From Spirochaetaceae bacterium (lineage in GTDB: Bacteria > Spirochaetota > Spirochaetia > WRBN01): a stretch of DNA of 40,754 bases. Positions 8,893 through 18,195 of the stretch are shown here, one piece after another. How positions within the stretch are numbered: the stretch's first letter is position 1; each line of letters starts with the position of its first letter. A program made the position numbers and the translations under genes. The notes under the pieces are model-generated. The model was not told the DNA's origin and made no database searches. It saw nothing but the letters and a program-made list of their open reading frames with translations. Where the stretch lies: assembly GCA_009784515.1 (NCBI GenBank), contig WRBN01000004.1, positions 1-40,754 of the forward strand, in the 5' to 3' direction.

Positions 8893-11340
8893 ATGAGCGA
8901 TTATTTTGATAGTGATGAGCTTTTAAAAGATTTTTATCTTGAAGCAGAGCAACAAGTTGAAATTTTAGAACATAATATTTTAGCTATTGAAAATGATAAA
9001 AGCGACAGCGATGCTATCGACGAAATATTTAGGGCTGCCCATACGCTAAAGGGCGGAGCAGCTACGGTACAAATGACCGAACTGGCCGAGTTTACCCATA
9101 TAGTAGAAGATTTACTCGATGCCATAAGGGCCAACAAAGTTACCATTATTACCGCTACTATCGATGCGTTGCTCGAGGCCCTCGATGTTATTAAGGCAAT
9201 GCTGGAAGAGCGTAAAAACGGCAGCATTTATAACCAAGATGTTAGCGACCTTAAAACTATCTTAAAAGGCCTTACCGCCGGCAGCACCGTGCCTTCCGCG
9301 CCGCCGGCAGCAGCCCCCGTTGCTCCTGCTCAAACCGCCGCCGCCGTTCCGCAACCCGCCGATGAAAGTCAAATTGACGGCAGTTTAGTGGCCAACAACG
9401 GCCCTTCGGCCGAGCTTACCCAAGATGATATAGAAGAAATGCAGGCGGCCCTTCCCTCCGGCGCTACTTTATATCGTGTGCGTGTAGAATTTGACGAAGC
9501 TAACCCCATGAACTCGGTAGGCGGTATCCAAGTATTTGCCAGTCTTAAAACGATAAGCCAAGTGCTGCGGACCTTCCCCGATTTTGATAAACTTTACGAA
9601 GATAACTTTTTTCCTTTTGTCGATTATTATATCGCCAGCAGCAACCCGCTTAACGAGATTGAGGCTAAAGGCTCTATCTCCGATGCTACCCTATCAATAG
9701 CGGTAAGTAATGTCAGCCAACTTCAAATAGTAGGCTCGGCTGTTCCCGCTCAACCCGCTGTAGCTGCTCCGCCGGCCATCAGTGAACCACCGGCAGCAAC
9801 ACCGCCGCCGCAACCGATAGCTGCCGCTCCGGCCGTAACGAACGAAGTAAACGACTCTGGTATAGCCAACCTGCCGCTTAACGAAGAAGAGCAGTTGGCC
9901 CGGCGGGCTCCGGCCGCCGGCTCTACTAAAGTAGAAACCACGCAAATGCTTAATGTGGATTCTAAACGTATCGATGTGCTTTTAAATTTGGTCTCCGAAA
10001 TTGTTATTACCAAAGGAGCGTTTAACCAAGTTTTAGGGCAATTAAACAATAATGTAGCCAGCTTTCAATATGTAAAAAGCACCTATAATATGGCTTTAAA
10101 GAAATTTATCGATAATTTGCCCGATTTAATTACCAATATGAACAGCGGCGAATTTACCATTAAAGATGTGCGTAAATCGGTAACCAACTCTTTTCAGGAT
10201 ATTTTCTTTGCCCTGTTAGGGTTTGAAGCCGAATTGCGCGGCGTAGAGGGTAAAATTAAAGGAGTGGCCACCGATTTAGGCCGCACCACCAACGAACTGC
10301 ACGAAAGTGTGCTTAAAGTGCGCATGGTGCCGGTAGATAAAACCTTTAAACGTTTTCCTAAATTGGTGCGCGACCTTTCGCGTAGCCTCAATAAAGAGGT
10401 GCACCTCGAAATTATTGGCGGTGAAACCGAAATGGACAAAACCGTAGCCGAAAAATTAACCGACCCTTTAATGCACTGCGTACGCAACAGTATGGACCAC
10501 GGTATCGAGCTGCCCGATGTGCGCGAGCGGCGCGGCAAAAGCCGCGAAGGCAATTTAATTTTAAAGGCCAGTAATCAGGGTAATACCGTTATCATCGAAA
10601 TTACCGATGATGGTAATGGCATCGATGTTAATGCCATTAAAGCCAAAGCCATTGAGCGCGGCATTATTAAAGAAGATAAAGTTTTAAGTAACCAAGAGGC
10701 CTTTAACTTAATGATGGAGCCCGGTTTTAGCACCGCCAAACAAATTACCAATGTTTCGGGGCGCGGTGTGGGGCTTGATGTAGTAAAGCGCTCGATAGAG
10801 GGCTTAAACGGCGAGATTAGTATTTGGAGCGAGCTGGGGCACGGCACCACTTTTACTATTAAACTGCCTTTAACTTTAGCTATTATTCAGGGCTTAATGG
10901 TGCGGGTAGCCAAAAACATTTTTGCTATCCCTATTGTCAACGTGCTGGAGAGTTTTAGGATTAAACCCAGCGAGATTAACCAGCTGGATAACTTTGAGGT
11001 ATTTAATGTGCGCGAAGATGTGGTATCTATCTTGCGTTTAAGTAAAATTTTTGGTATTACGGCCGACCCCGACCAAGAACATAATTTTATTGTAGTAGTA
11101 GGCACAGAAGATAAAAAAGTTGGCTTAATGGTAGATTCGCTTATTGGCGAAGAAGATGTGGTTATTAAACCCTTAAAAGACCAGTATGCCGCCAGTAAAG
11201 GCATAGCCGGCGCTACCATCTTAGGTGATGGTACGGTAAGCCTAATCATCGATGTGGCCGAGCTGTTGACTTTAGGCTATCAAAAAGAGCTAGAAATGCG
11301 TACTGATAACCGCCAAAGTTTAGCTTTAAATGAGGTATAA
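8893..11340 (+). CDS. cheA: Chemotaxis histidine kinase CheA
   Basis: Autophosphorylates on His and passes the phosphate to CheY. Order of domains in 815 residues: P1/HPt with the phospho-acceptor His50 in FRAAHTLKGGA; a Pro/Ala linker (about 135-165); a P2-like CheY-binding domain (about 180-285); a second Ala/Pro linker; P3 dimerisation (about 350-475); P4 kinase with the N-box HCVRNSMDHG, G1 DDGNGID, F-box EPGFST and G2 GRGVGLDVV; and P5, which is CheW-like. P3 is clearly longer than in enteric CheA (about 125 residues against about 65). An extended P3 is also a feature of Treponema CheA as I recall. A TAAGGT motif precedes the start. The stop lies just upstream of the cheW start, next to its binding site. 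Confidence 0.96.
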   Translation: MSDYFDSDELLKDFYLEAEQQVEILEHNILAIENDKSDSDAIDEIFRAAHTLKGGAATVQMTELAEFTHIVEDLLDAIRANKVTIITATIDALLEALDVIKAMLEERKNGSIYNQDVSDLKTILKGLTAGSTVPSAPPAAAPVAPAQTAAAVPQPADESQIDGSLVANNGPSAELTQDDIEEMQAALPSGATLYRVRVEFDEANPMNSVGGIQVFASLKTISQVLRTFPDFDKLYEDNFFPFVDYYIASSNPLNEIEAKGSISDATLSIAVSNVSQLQIVGSAVPAQPAVAAPPAISEPPAATPPPQPIAAAPAVTNEVNDSGIANLPLNEEEQLARRAPAAGSTKVETTQMLNVDSKRIDVLLNLVSEIVITKGAFNQVLGQLNNNVASFQYVKSTYNMALKKFIDNLPDLITNMNSGEFTIKDVRKSVTNSFQDIFFALLGFEAELRGVEGKIKGVATDLGRTTNELHESVLKVRMVPVDKTFKRFPKLVRDLSRSLNKEVHLEIIGGETEMDKTVAEKLTDPLMHCVRNSMDHGIELPDVRERRGKSREGNLILKASNQGNTVIIEITDDGNGIDVNAIKAKAIERGIIKEDKVLSNQEAFNLMMEPGFSTAKQITNVSGRGVGLDVVKRSIEGLNGEISIWSELGHGTTFTIKLPLTLAIIQGLMVRVAKNIFAIPIVNVLESFRIKPSEINQLDNFEVFNVREDVVSILRLSKIFGITADPDQEHNFIVVVGTEDKKVGLMVDSLIGEEDVVIKPLKDQYAASKGIAGATILGDGTVSLIIDVAELLTLGYQKELEMRTDNRQSLALNEV

Positions 11341-11341
11341 T

Positions 11342-13045
11342 ATGAGCGGTATAATGGCAAATAACAAAGAAAACTTAATAAACCTTGATTATAAAATGGT
11401 AACTTTTTCGCTGGGCGACAGAGATTACGGCATTAATATTTTAAGTATTAAAGAAATTCAAAAAGGAAACCGCTTTACTTATATCCCTAATGCCCCCGAT
11501 TATGTACGCGGCGTTTACAACTTGCGCGGCGAAATTATTAGCGTGGTAGATTTACGCACTTTTTTTGGTATTGCCGTTAAAAGTAAGGCCGAAAAACCGG
11601 CCGAAGAATTAATTTGCCGGAATTGCCCCGTCGAAGAAAAACAATGCGAAACCTGCCCGGTAGCTTTTGCCCAAAGCGAATTAGAAAAAGAAAAGGCCCT
11701 CAATGAATTAGCCAAAAATGAAAAAATTAATAACGCCGGCTGGCGGCGCAAAGAAAATGCGGGCAATGCCCAGCTGGAAAATATTTTAATCGCGCGTATC
11801 GGCGAAACTACTTTAGGTATTATTGTGGATAGTATTAGTAAAGTAATCAATGTCGATTCGGGCACTATTCAACAGGCTCACCCGCTTTTTGCCGATGTTA
11901 ATATTCAATATATTTATGGGATTGTCGAAAAAGAAGAAAAACTTTACATTATTTTAGATATTGATAAAATCTTTGGTAAATACGATAGCGAAAAAACCGC
12001 CGAAGGCACACCGGCCGCCGCCGTAGCCCCGCAAACCACAGCCGCTGTCCAGCGTCAGCAGGTAATTAGCGCACCGCCGGTTTACGAGGAGATAGTGCCC
12101 TATCAGCCGCCGGCCGCCGCCGAAGTTATAGAAGAAGAAGTACCTACCCCGCTCTCTAAAGATGAGCTGGCCGAACTGTTAGAGCCATTGCCTAACCAAG
12201 ATTTACCCGATGAGGCCGATAAAAGCCGCCTTTTAGCTTTAAACACAGAAGGCATAGACCCGATGGCGGCGGCGGCGCAGCTTAATACTGAGCAATTAAA
12301 AGAGCAGCTTCATAATCTAAGCGGAATTTATATTAATGATGTTAATGAAAACTGGTTTACCGAACGTGTGGCCGAGTACAACCATCAGCTGGGAGCGGCA
12401 GCTTTAAATATGAGCAGCAGCGAAGAGGCTGCCGATTTTTTAAATACTTTTTATTCGCGCTGTAGCGAAAGTTTATGGGACGACCTTTTGCTTAACGAAT
12501 TAATTAGCCTGCTGCCCGATGAAGCGGCCGATGTTTTTGATATATCTTCCGTCAACCCTAACAATAAAGGTAATATCTTTTATATTTGGAATATCGGCTG
12601 TGCCGGTGGTTACGAAAGTTATTCGGTGGCGGTAGCGGCTTTGCAAAAAAACGATAAAATAAAAGTGGTAGCCCAAGATAAAGATTTACTCAAAGTGGCC
12701 TCGGCTACCAGCTTAACGGTACCAGAACCCACCGATATATCACCTCTTTACCGGCCTTATTTAAGCGAAGCCGGCGGCAGCTGGCAATTTAGTAACGAAC
12801 TCAAAAATATGATTATTTTTGAGTACCACGATATTAACCATGCTCACAAACCACCCGGTCTTAACTTAGTAGTGGTGCGTGATGTGCTCTCGTTCTTAGA
12901 GGCTGAGCAGCAACAAAAATTATTGGACGAAATAACCCGGCTGGCAGCTAAAGGTGTTATTTTAATTGTTGGCGATAACGAAGTTATAAATAGCGATAGC
13001 TGGCAGCGGTTAGACAGCAGCCTATCGGCTTACCAAAAAATATAA
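11342..13045 (+). CDS. cheW: CheW scaffold fused to a CheR-like domain
   Basis: Couples receptors to CheA. Residues of about 15-215 form a CheW domain. It is split by a roughly 70-residue insertion that carries C92-x2-C95-x6-C102-x2-C105, a possible metal site. After an acidic/Pro linker, residues of about 310-567 resemble CheR. The SAM loop reads IWNIGCAGGYESYSVAV where CheR has GCSTGEEPYS, and the usual CRNVLIYF is VRDVLSFL, so methyltransferase activity is doubtful. CheW-CheR-like fusions are known scaffold parts of Treponema denticola receptor arrays. I use ATG 11342, because GAGG lies 6 nt upstream; the earlier ATG at 11330 lacks a site. It lies between cheA and cheX. Confidence 0.93.
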   Translation: MSGIMANNKENLINLDYKMVTFSLGDRDYGINILSIKEIQKGNRFTYIPNAPDYVRGVYNLRGEIISVVDLRTFFGIAVKSKAEKPAEELICRNCPVEEKQCETCPVAFAQSELEKEKALNELAKNEKINNAGWRRKENAGNAQLENILIARIGETTLGIIVDSISKVINVDSGTIQQAHPLFADVNIQYIYGIVEKEEKLYIILDIDKIFGKYDSEKTAEGTPAAAVAPQTTAAVQRQQVISAPPVYEEIVPYQPPAAAEVIEEEVPTPLSKDELAELLEPLPNQDLPDEADKSRLLALNTEGIDPMAAAAQLNTEQLKEQLHNLSGIYINDVNENWFTERVAEYNHQLGAAALNMSSSEEAADFLNTFYSRCSESLWDDLLLNELISLLPDEAADVFDISSVNPNNKGNIFYIWNIGCAGGYESYSVAVAALQKNDKIKVVAQDKDLLKVASATSLTVPEPTDISPLYRPYLSEAGGSWQFSNELKNMIIFEYHDINHAHKPPGLNLVVVRDVLSFLEAEQQQKLLDEITRLAAKGVILIVGDNEVINSDSWQRLDSSLSAYQKI

Positions 13046-13071
13046 CCTAACACAATTTAACAGGAGAAATT

Positions 13072-13536
13072 ATGCGAATTGACTATATCAACCCTTTTGT
13101 AGAATCGGCCTTTTCGGTAATGCACGAAATATTAGGTTGCGAAATAAAGCGAGGTGATTTATACTTAAAAGGTAAAACGCAAAGCATTTTAGGGGTAGCT
13201 ACCATCGTCGGCTTAGCCGGCAGCGTAGAGGGGCGGGTTATTTTAGATATGAAAACGAGTACAGCCTTAGCTATTGCCAGCGCCATGAACTTTGAAGAGC
13301 TAACGGTAGTGGACGATTTAGTACAAGCCACCATTACCGAGCTGGCTAATATTATTACCGGCCGAGCTGTATCACGCCTGCACGAAATGGGCTTTAAATT
13401 TGATATTACACCGCCTGCTATTATTACAGGCGAAGGTACTAAAATTCATGATGCCGGGATAGAAGCTTTAATTGTACCGCTGGAAATGCCGCTGGGTAAA
13501 GTTGAAGTTAATGTGGCCATAAAGGAAAGGGGGTAA
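13072..13536 (+). CDS. cheX: CheY-P phosphatase CheX
   Basis: Dephosphorylates CheY-P to end the response. At 154 residues it has the usual CheX length, starting MRIDYINPFVESAF, with the catalytic helix ITELANIITGRA holding the E-x-x-N pair (about residues 89-92), and a glycine-containing strand at about 40-55. It has a strong ribosome binding site (AGGAG) and sits 26 bp after cheW and 5 bp before cheY. The tight order cheW-cheX-cheY is typical of spirochaetes, where CheX takes the place of CheZ. Confidence 0.95.
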   Translation: MRIDYINPFVESAFSVMHEILGCEIKRGDLYLKGKTQSILGVATIVGLAGSVEGRVILDMKTSTALAIASAMNFEELTVVDDLVQATITELANIITGRAVSRLHEMGFKFDITPPAIITGEGTKIHDAGIEALIVPLEMPLGKVEVNVAIKERG

Positions 13537-13541
13537 TTTAA

Positions 13542-13970
13542 ATGAATGAAATACCGGGAATAGCAACAAAAGAGCCGCAAGGGCTTAAATCTGATGGTTC
13601 ATCTTATCGGGTAATGATAGTTGACGACTCTATGTTTGTAGCCAAACAAATTGGCCAAATTTTAAGCAGTGAAGGTTTTGAGGTAGTGGCCACCGTAGGT
13701 GATGGCGAAGCTGCCGTAGAGCAATATAAAATACTGCAATCTAAAATAGATTTAGTAACGATGGACATTACCATGCCTAAAATGGACGGCGTTACCGCCC
13801 TAGAAAAAATTATCGAGTTTGACCCTAACGCTAAAATTGTTATGATAAGCGCTTTAGGGCGGCAAGATTTGGTAAAAAAATCGTTAATGTTAGGGGCCAA
13901 AAACTATATTGTTAAACCGCTAGACCGTAAAAAGGTATTGGAGCGCGTGGTAAGCGTAGTACGTAACTAA
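13542..13970 (+). CDS. cheY: Chemotaxis response regulator CheY
   Basis: A single receiver domain (142 residues) that binds the flagellar switch when phosphorylated. The acidic pocket is Asp28-Asp29, the phospho-acceptor is Asp75 (VTMDITMPKMDG), the switch Ser is Ser103 (MISALG) and the conserved Lys is Lys125 (VKPL). About 20 extra residues precede the usual first strand. A strong purine-rich site (AAAGGGGG) lies before ATG 13542. It is the last che gene of the block; fliS follows after 65 bp that contain a short GCTAA/TTAGC hairpin without a T-run. Confidence 0.96.
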   Translation: MNEIPGIATKEPQGLKSDGSSYRVMIVDDSMFVAKQIGQILSSEGFEVVATVGDGEAAVEQYKILQSKIDLVTMDITMPKMDGVTALEKIIEFDPNAKIVMISALGRQDLVKKSLMLGAKNYIVKPLDRKKVLERVVSVVRN

Positions 13971-14035
13971 AAAATAAAGCTAATGCCTTAGCATAAAGCA
14001 CCGATAATTTAAAAACGGGAGAACTATTTTTAACA

Positions 14036-14467
14036 ATGTACAATAAACTGAATGCAGGGGCCTTTAATGCCTATAAAGAAACTAGGGTTAAAACAGCTAG
14101 TCAGGCTCGTTTAATTGTAATGCTTTACGATGAAATGCTTAAGCAAATCGATTTAGTAATTGAGTGCTGCGAGCAAGGCGTTAATGTAAAAGATTACGAA
14201 GTTATTAACACGGCTATTAACAAAGCTCAGAGCATTATCGGCGAACTTATGTCGAGCCTAGATTTTGAAAAAGGCGGCGATATTGCCCCAAACCTCTTTC
14301 ATATCTATCAATATTTTAATGTAGAGCTTACCGAAGCTAACTTGGCTAAAAAAGTTGGCAATTTAGTAGATGTACGCCAAATGGTAAACGATTTGCGTGA
14401 AGCTTGGAACGCTATAGACAGCAACAAGAGCGACCCTAAACAAGAGGCCATTAATATTGCCGGTTAG
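14036..14467 (+). CDS. fliS: Flagellin export chaperone FliS
   Basis: Binds the C-terminal helix of newly made flagellin and keeps it unpolymerised before export. The 143-residue protein has the FliS signature YKETRVKTASQARLIVMLYDEML near residues 13-35 and the helical pattern of the family, including an acidic C-terminal helix with DLREAWNAI. A GGGAG sequence lies upstream, but its spacing (about 14 nt) is long. The 3' end overlaps the next gene by 11 bases, which indicates coupling. It extends the chemotaxis block into flagellar assembly. Confidence 0.92.
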   Translation: MYNKLNAGAFNAYKETRVKTASQARLIVMLYDEMLKQIDLVIECCEQGVNVKDYEVINTAINKAQSIIGELMSSLDFEKGGDIAPNLFHIYQYFNVELTEANLAKKVGNLVDVRQMVNDLREAWNAIDSNKSDPKQEAINIAG

Positions 14468-14873
14468 CACCGCTACCTTAGTTAAATATCGCCTTAAACT
14501 TAATAAGCAATTAATTAATTTTAAGGCTATCAATGAAGAGCTTAACCGGCTTATCATTAACGGCCAGTTAAGCGAGGAACTGCTGGATAACCACAGCGTG
14601 TTGTTAGATGATGTACTAAACCTTAAAAAACTTATCGACACTGCCGAAGGGCAATTTAACGGCCCTTTTAGCCCCCATTACCAAAATTTAATTAAAGAAA
14701 GCGATAGCCTTTACCGGCTTAATCTTAAATTATGCGAAGAGCTTGCGGCTCTTTTTAAAGGGCGGGCAGCCGAAGTAAAAGCCTTACTTAATAACAGCAA
14801 AACGCAAGGCAATAAGGCTTATAAAAAAAATTTAAAACATAACACCCCCTTTATACTAGACATTGAAGGCTAA
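14457..14873 (+). CDS. Possible FliT-like flagellar chaperone (hypothetical)
   Basis: A 138-residue helical, charged protein with heptad-like stretches (about 10-110). The start is TTG at 14457 inside the end of fliS; AGAGG at 14443-14447 with 9-nt spacing supports it, and no ATG or GTG lies close by. Position directly after fliS, size and helical content fit a FliT-type chaperone, but I see no diagnostic motif, so the name is an inference from context. The last residues are basic and then hydrophobic (FILDIEG). Confidence 0.6.
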   Translation: MPVSTATLVKYRLKLNKQLINFKAINEELNRLIINGQLSEELLDNHSVLLDDVLNLKKLIDTAEGQFNGPFSPHYQNLIKESDSLYRLNLKLCEELAALFKGRAAEVKALLNNSKTQGNKAYKKNLKHNTPFILDIEG

Positions 14874-14896
14874 ATTAATTATTATTAATAATAGCC

Positions 14897-17083
14897 ATGA
14901 AAAAGCTAATAATAGTTATATCTCTTCTATTTTTATTGCCGCTTAATATTTTAGCGCAAGATAGGCCGCGTATTGGCCTAGCTTTGGGTGGCGGGGCGGC
15001 TTTGGGTTTAAGCCATATTGGTGTACTTAAAGTGCTGGAAGCTTACAATATCCCCATCGATATTGTAACCGGTACCAGTATTGGCTCGTTAATTGGGGCT
15101 TTGTATGCTTTAGGCTATACCGCCGCCGAAATAGAACACATTGTGGTAAACGAAATAGATTTTACCCGTATTTTAGATGACACTTTGCACCGCCGTTTTC
15201 AGGATATGGCCACCAAACTTTACAACTTTAACTCGCCGCTGTCTCTCTCTTTTGGCTATAATCGAGCCGGCCAAAGATTCAGCGGCCTTTCGGAAGCTAT
15301 CGAGCTGGAGAGTCTCTTCGATTATTACAGTTGGCCCAGCGGCCGTTTTAATAGTTTTACCGAATTTCCACGCGCTTTTGCCGCCATCACCACCAATTTA
15401 CAAACCGGCGAGGCGGTGCGCTTAACCGACGGCCCGTTAAGCGTGGCTTTGCGTGCCAGTATGGCCTTCCCTACCATCTTTACACCGGTTAGGCACAACG
15501 GTATAATTTTAAGCGATGGCGGCCTTACCCGTAACTTACCGGTAGAAGACGCCTTTGCTTTAGGGGCCGATATTGTAATTGCCATCGATTTAAACCCGCG
15601 CTTTCCCGATACCGGCAACCCCAGCATTTTTACCAGTTTAGCCGAGTTGCTGTTAAGCCAAGCTAACGAAATAAATTTAGCCCAGCGTGCCTTAGCTAAT
15701 GTGGTTATTATGCCCGATTTAAGCGATTTTGAGTTATACAGTTTTGGCCGGGCACGCGAACTTATCTTTGAGGGCGAACGCGCCGCTTTGCTGGCCATCG
15801 AGCAACTGCTACCGTTGGCGCAGCCGGATAATCAATTTGTCCTTGCGCCGCGCATATACAATGAACCGGTTTTAATAGAAAACATCGAGATAGACGGCAC
15901 AACGGCTACCGCCTTAGTTTTAAGCTACTTAAATATTAGCGCCCCAGCTTATATAGAGTTAGATACCTTATGGCCGGCTATGCGCCGCCTTAGCTTTAAC
16001 GGCCACTTTAAACGCGCTCGCTTTAACTATAGCGGTACCACCTTAATTATTACTTTAGAAGAAAATTTACCTTATCGTGTAGGCATAAATTTACGTTACG
16101 ATTCCGATTTTAGTTTAAGCGCCGGCTTTTCGCTTGGTTGGTTATCTGCCGGCAGCTGGCTAATGAACGGCCAAACCAGCTTGCTTTATCAAAACGGTTT
16201 TAAAAATGTGGGCTACTTCGGCCTTGTGTATGGCCAGCTGCATTGGCTGGAGCTTTTTAGCACGTGGTATATAAACGATAGTCTTAGGCCGCTGCCGGTT
16301 AGGCCGGCCAACGATATTGTCCCCTTAAGAAGCGAACTTAATGATTACCATATTAATTTAGGGCTAGCCGTTAATATTTCTTCTATCAGCCGTTTAGAGG
16401 CCGCCTATCGTTTAGGACATTTTTCTACCGGCCACGTACAAACACCGTTTATCGAAAAAAATTTTTTTGATGTACAAGGTAATCTTTCGGCCCTTATCTT
16501 TAGTTTTCATATCGATACCGAAAACAATGCTCACTACCCGCGCTCGGGCTTAAAGTTTAGCGCTCATAGTTACATCGGGTTAGCTCCCTTTAACGAAAGC
16601 GGCGAGTTTATCCGGCTAGATTATTTAATGCGTTATAACATTCCTTTTGCAGCCCTTAACCGCCGTTTACCGCTGCACGGCGAGCTTTCGTTTACTTTGG
16701 GCAGCAGCGGCGGTATGCTGTTTGGCGATGAGGCAGCCGCTTTGCCTTTAATTTTTGTACTGGGCGGTATGACCGGCCGTAATAACCTGCTAACTATGCC
16801 GGGTTTTGAGATAGGCACCGCTTACGGGCTATCGGCTTTAAGTTTTAACGCCGGCTTAATGTATACTATGCTCTCGCGCCTGCATATTATAGCTAAATGG
16901 AATGCCGCTTTTATCAGTTTAAACAGCCCCGATTATAATTTGTTTAACGAGCAAAATTTGTACCAAACCGCCGGCCTAAAAATAGCTATAGATTTTACCA
17001 TAGTTCGCCTTGAGCAAGGGCTTTACTGGAACATTAACCGTAACCGCCCCTATATAACTATCGTTATCGGCAGCTCTTTTTAA
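14897..17083 (+). CDS. Patatin-like phospholipase with outer-membrane barrel (PlpD/RssA type)
   Basis: A secreted lipid acyl hydrolase of 728 residues. A signal peptide (about 1-20, ending ILAQ) is followed by a patatin domain (about 24-285) with the oxyanion GGGAALG loop, nucleophile Ser61 in GTSIG and Asp207 in DGGLTRN. Next come a POTRA-like segment (about 310-375, ENIEIDGTTATALVLSYL) and a beta-barrel to the C-terminal Phe, the usual end of Bam-inserted proteins. This order matches PlpD-type (type Vd) autotransporters, so the patatin domain could be exposed or released. No clear ribosome binding site is seen before ATG 14897. It lies 23 bp after the FliT-like gene and may be cotranscribed. 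Confidence 0.9.
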   Translation: MKKLIIVISLLFLLPLNILAQDRPRIGLALGGGAALGLSHIGVLKVLEAYNIPIDIVTGTSIGSLIGALYALGYTAAEIEHIVVNEIDFTRILDDTLHRRFQDMATKLYNFNSPLSLSFGYNRAGQRFSGLSEAIELESLFDYYSWPSGRFNSFTEFPRAFAAITTNLQTGEAVRLTDGPLSVALRASMAFPTIFTPVRHNGIILSDGGLTRNLPVEDAFALGADIVIAIDLNPRFPDTGNPSIFTSLAELLLSQANEINLAQRALANVVIMPDLSDFELYSFGRARELIFEGERAALLAIEQLLPLAQPDNQFVLAPRIYNEPVLIENIEIDGTTATALVLSYLNISAPAYIELDTLWPAMRRLSFNGHFKRARFNYSGTTLIITLEENLPYRVGINLRYDSDFSLSAGFSLGWLSAGSWLMNGQTSLLYQNGFKNVGYFGLVYGQLHWLELFSTWYINDSLRPLPVRPANDIVPLRSELNDYHINLGLAVNISSISRLEAAYRLGHFSTGHVQTPFIEKNFFDVQGNLSALIFSFHIDTENNAHYPRSGLKFSAHSYIGLAPFNESGEFIRLDYLMRYNIPFAALNRRLPLHGELSFTLGSSGGMLFGDEAAALPLIFVLGGMTGRNNLLTMPGFEIGTAYGLSALSFNAGLMYTMLSRLHIIAKWNAAFISLNSPDYNLFNEQNLYQTAGLKIAIDFTIVRLEQGLYWNINRNRPYITIVIGSSF

Positions 17084-17124
17084 ATTATTGGCTAAATTAA
17101 GCTATAAAAAAATTAATGCACCTC

Positions 17125-17154
17125 TTGCTAAAGTTAGTTTTTTTATGTTATACT
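17125..17154 (+). promoter_or_regulatory. Extended -10 promoter for trpS
   Basis: -35-like TTGCTA (17125-17130), 18-bp spacer and TGTTATACT, in which TG at 17146-17147 forms an extended -10 with TATACT (17149-17154). The leader to ATG 17184 is about 23 nt and carries AAGGTG. The same pair of elements occurs before the cNMP-TPR gene at 40301-40329 (minus strand). Confidence 0.65.
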
Positions 17155-17183
17155 AAAGTTATTTAAGTAAGGTGTCAATTTAA

Positions 17184-18179
17184 ATGAACAAAACAGTTAT
17201 TACCGGCATAAAACCTACCGGCGAAGTGCACATTGGCAACTACTTAGGGGCCATTAAACCAGCCATAGAGCTGGCCAAAAAGTACAAGGCCAGCTATTTT
17301 GTGGCCGATTATCACGCCCTTAATACAGAACACAACGCAGAGAATTTGCGCCGGCAATCGCTTAACGTGGCCGCCACTTGGCTGGCCTGCGGCCTTAACC
17401 CCGATGAGGTTATTTTTTACCGCCAAAGTGATGTGCCGGAAACCTTTGAGCTTAACACCATCTTAACTAACTTTACGGCCAAAGGCCTGTTAAACCGTGC
17501 GCATGCTTATAAAGCCGCCGTTGATAACAACCGGGCCAACCACGAAGCCGATGACCACCACATTAATATGGGGCTGTATAGTTATCCGGTTTTAATGGCC
17601 GCCGATATTTTACTTTTTGACAGCAACTTGGTACCGGTTGGCCACGACCAACAGCAGCATGTAGAAATTGCTGCCGATATTGCGCAAAGTATTAATCACC
17701 TTTATGGTAAAGAGTTATTTACCGTCCCAGAACCTTACTTAACGCCGGAAGGGCAAACTATTGTAGGGTTAGACGGCCGCAAAATGAGCAAAAGTTATAA
17801 TAATGTAATCCCGTTATTTGCCGAAAGTAAACGTCTTAAAAAAATTATTAACAGTATTAAAACCAACAGTCAAGAGGTGCACGAACCTAAAGAACCGGAA
17901 GGCTGTACCATCTTTACTTTGTACCGTCTATTTGCCGGTGAAAGTGAGGTAGCCGGCTTGGCTAGCCGTTACCGGGCCGGCGGTATGGGTTGGGGCGAGG
18001 CTAAAGCGGCTTTATACGAAGTTATAGAGCGCGAATTTGCCGCTAAGCGCGAGCTTTTTAATAATTATATACAAAACCCTCACTTAGTAGAAACACACTT
18101 ACAGCAAGGGGCCGTTAAAGCGCGCTCTTTAGCTACAAATAAACTAAAACAGCTACGCAAAGCCATTGGCATAGATTAA
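17184..18179 (+). CDS. trpS: Tryptophanyl-tRNA synthetase
   Basis: Charges tRNA-Trp with tryptophan (class Ic synthetase, cytoplasmic). The 331-residue length is normal for bacterial TrpRS. The HIGH-type motif is HIGN at residues 16-19 (after GIKPTGEV), and KMSKS is at 200-204, followed by YNN. The ADxxLF segment (MAADILLFDSNLVPVGHDQ) that shapes the substrate pocket is present. AAGGTG precedes the start. glgP follows after 16 bp with its own strong ribosome binding site, so the two form an operon although their functions are unrelated. Confidence 0.97.
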   Translation: MNKTVITGIKPTGEVHIGNYLGAIKPAIELAKKYKASYFVADYHALNTEHNAENLRRQSLNVAATWLACGLNPDEVIFYRQSDVPETFELNTILTNFTAKGLLNRAHAYKAAVDNNRANHEADDHHINMGLYSYPVLMAADILLFDSNLVPVGHDQQQHVEIAADIAQSINHLYGKELFTVPEPYLTPEGQTIVGLDGRKMSKSYNNVIPLFAESKRLKKIINSIKTNSQEVHEPKEPEGCTIFTLYRLFAGESEVAGLASRYRAGGMGWGEAKAALYEVIEREFAAKRELFNNYIQNPHLVETHLQQGAVKARSLATNKLKQLRKAIGID

Positions 18180-18195
18180 AAAGGAGGCAACAACG

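Noticed and set aside
11330-11341. cheW start at ATG 11330
   Set aside because: It lies within cheA with no ribosome binding site, and GAGG at 11332-11335 serves ATG 11342.
14154-14171. Additional selenocysteine candidates in other genes
   Set aside because: No other gene in the window is split by an in-frame TGA at a cysteine position.
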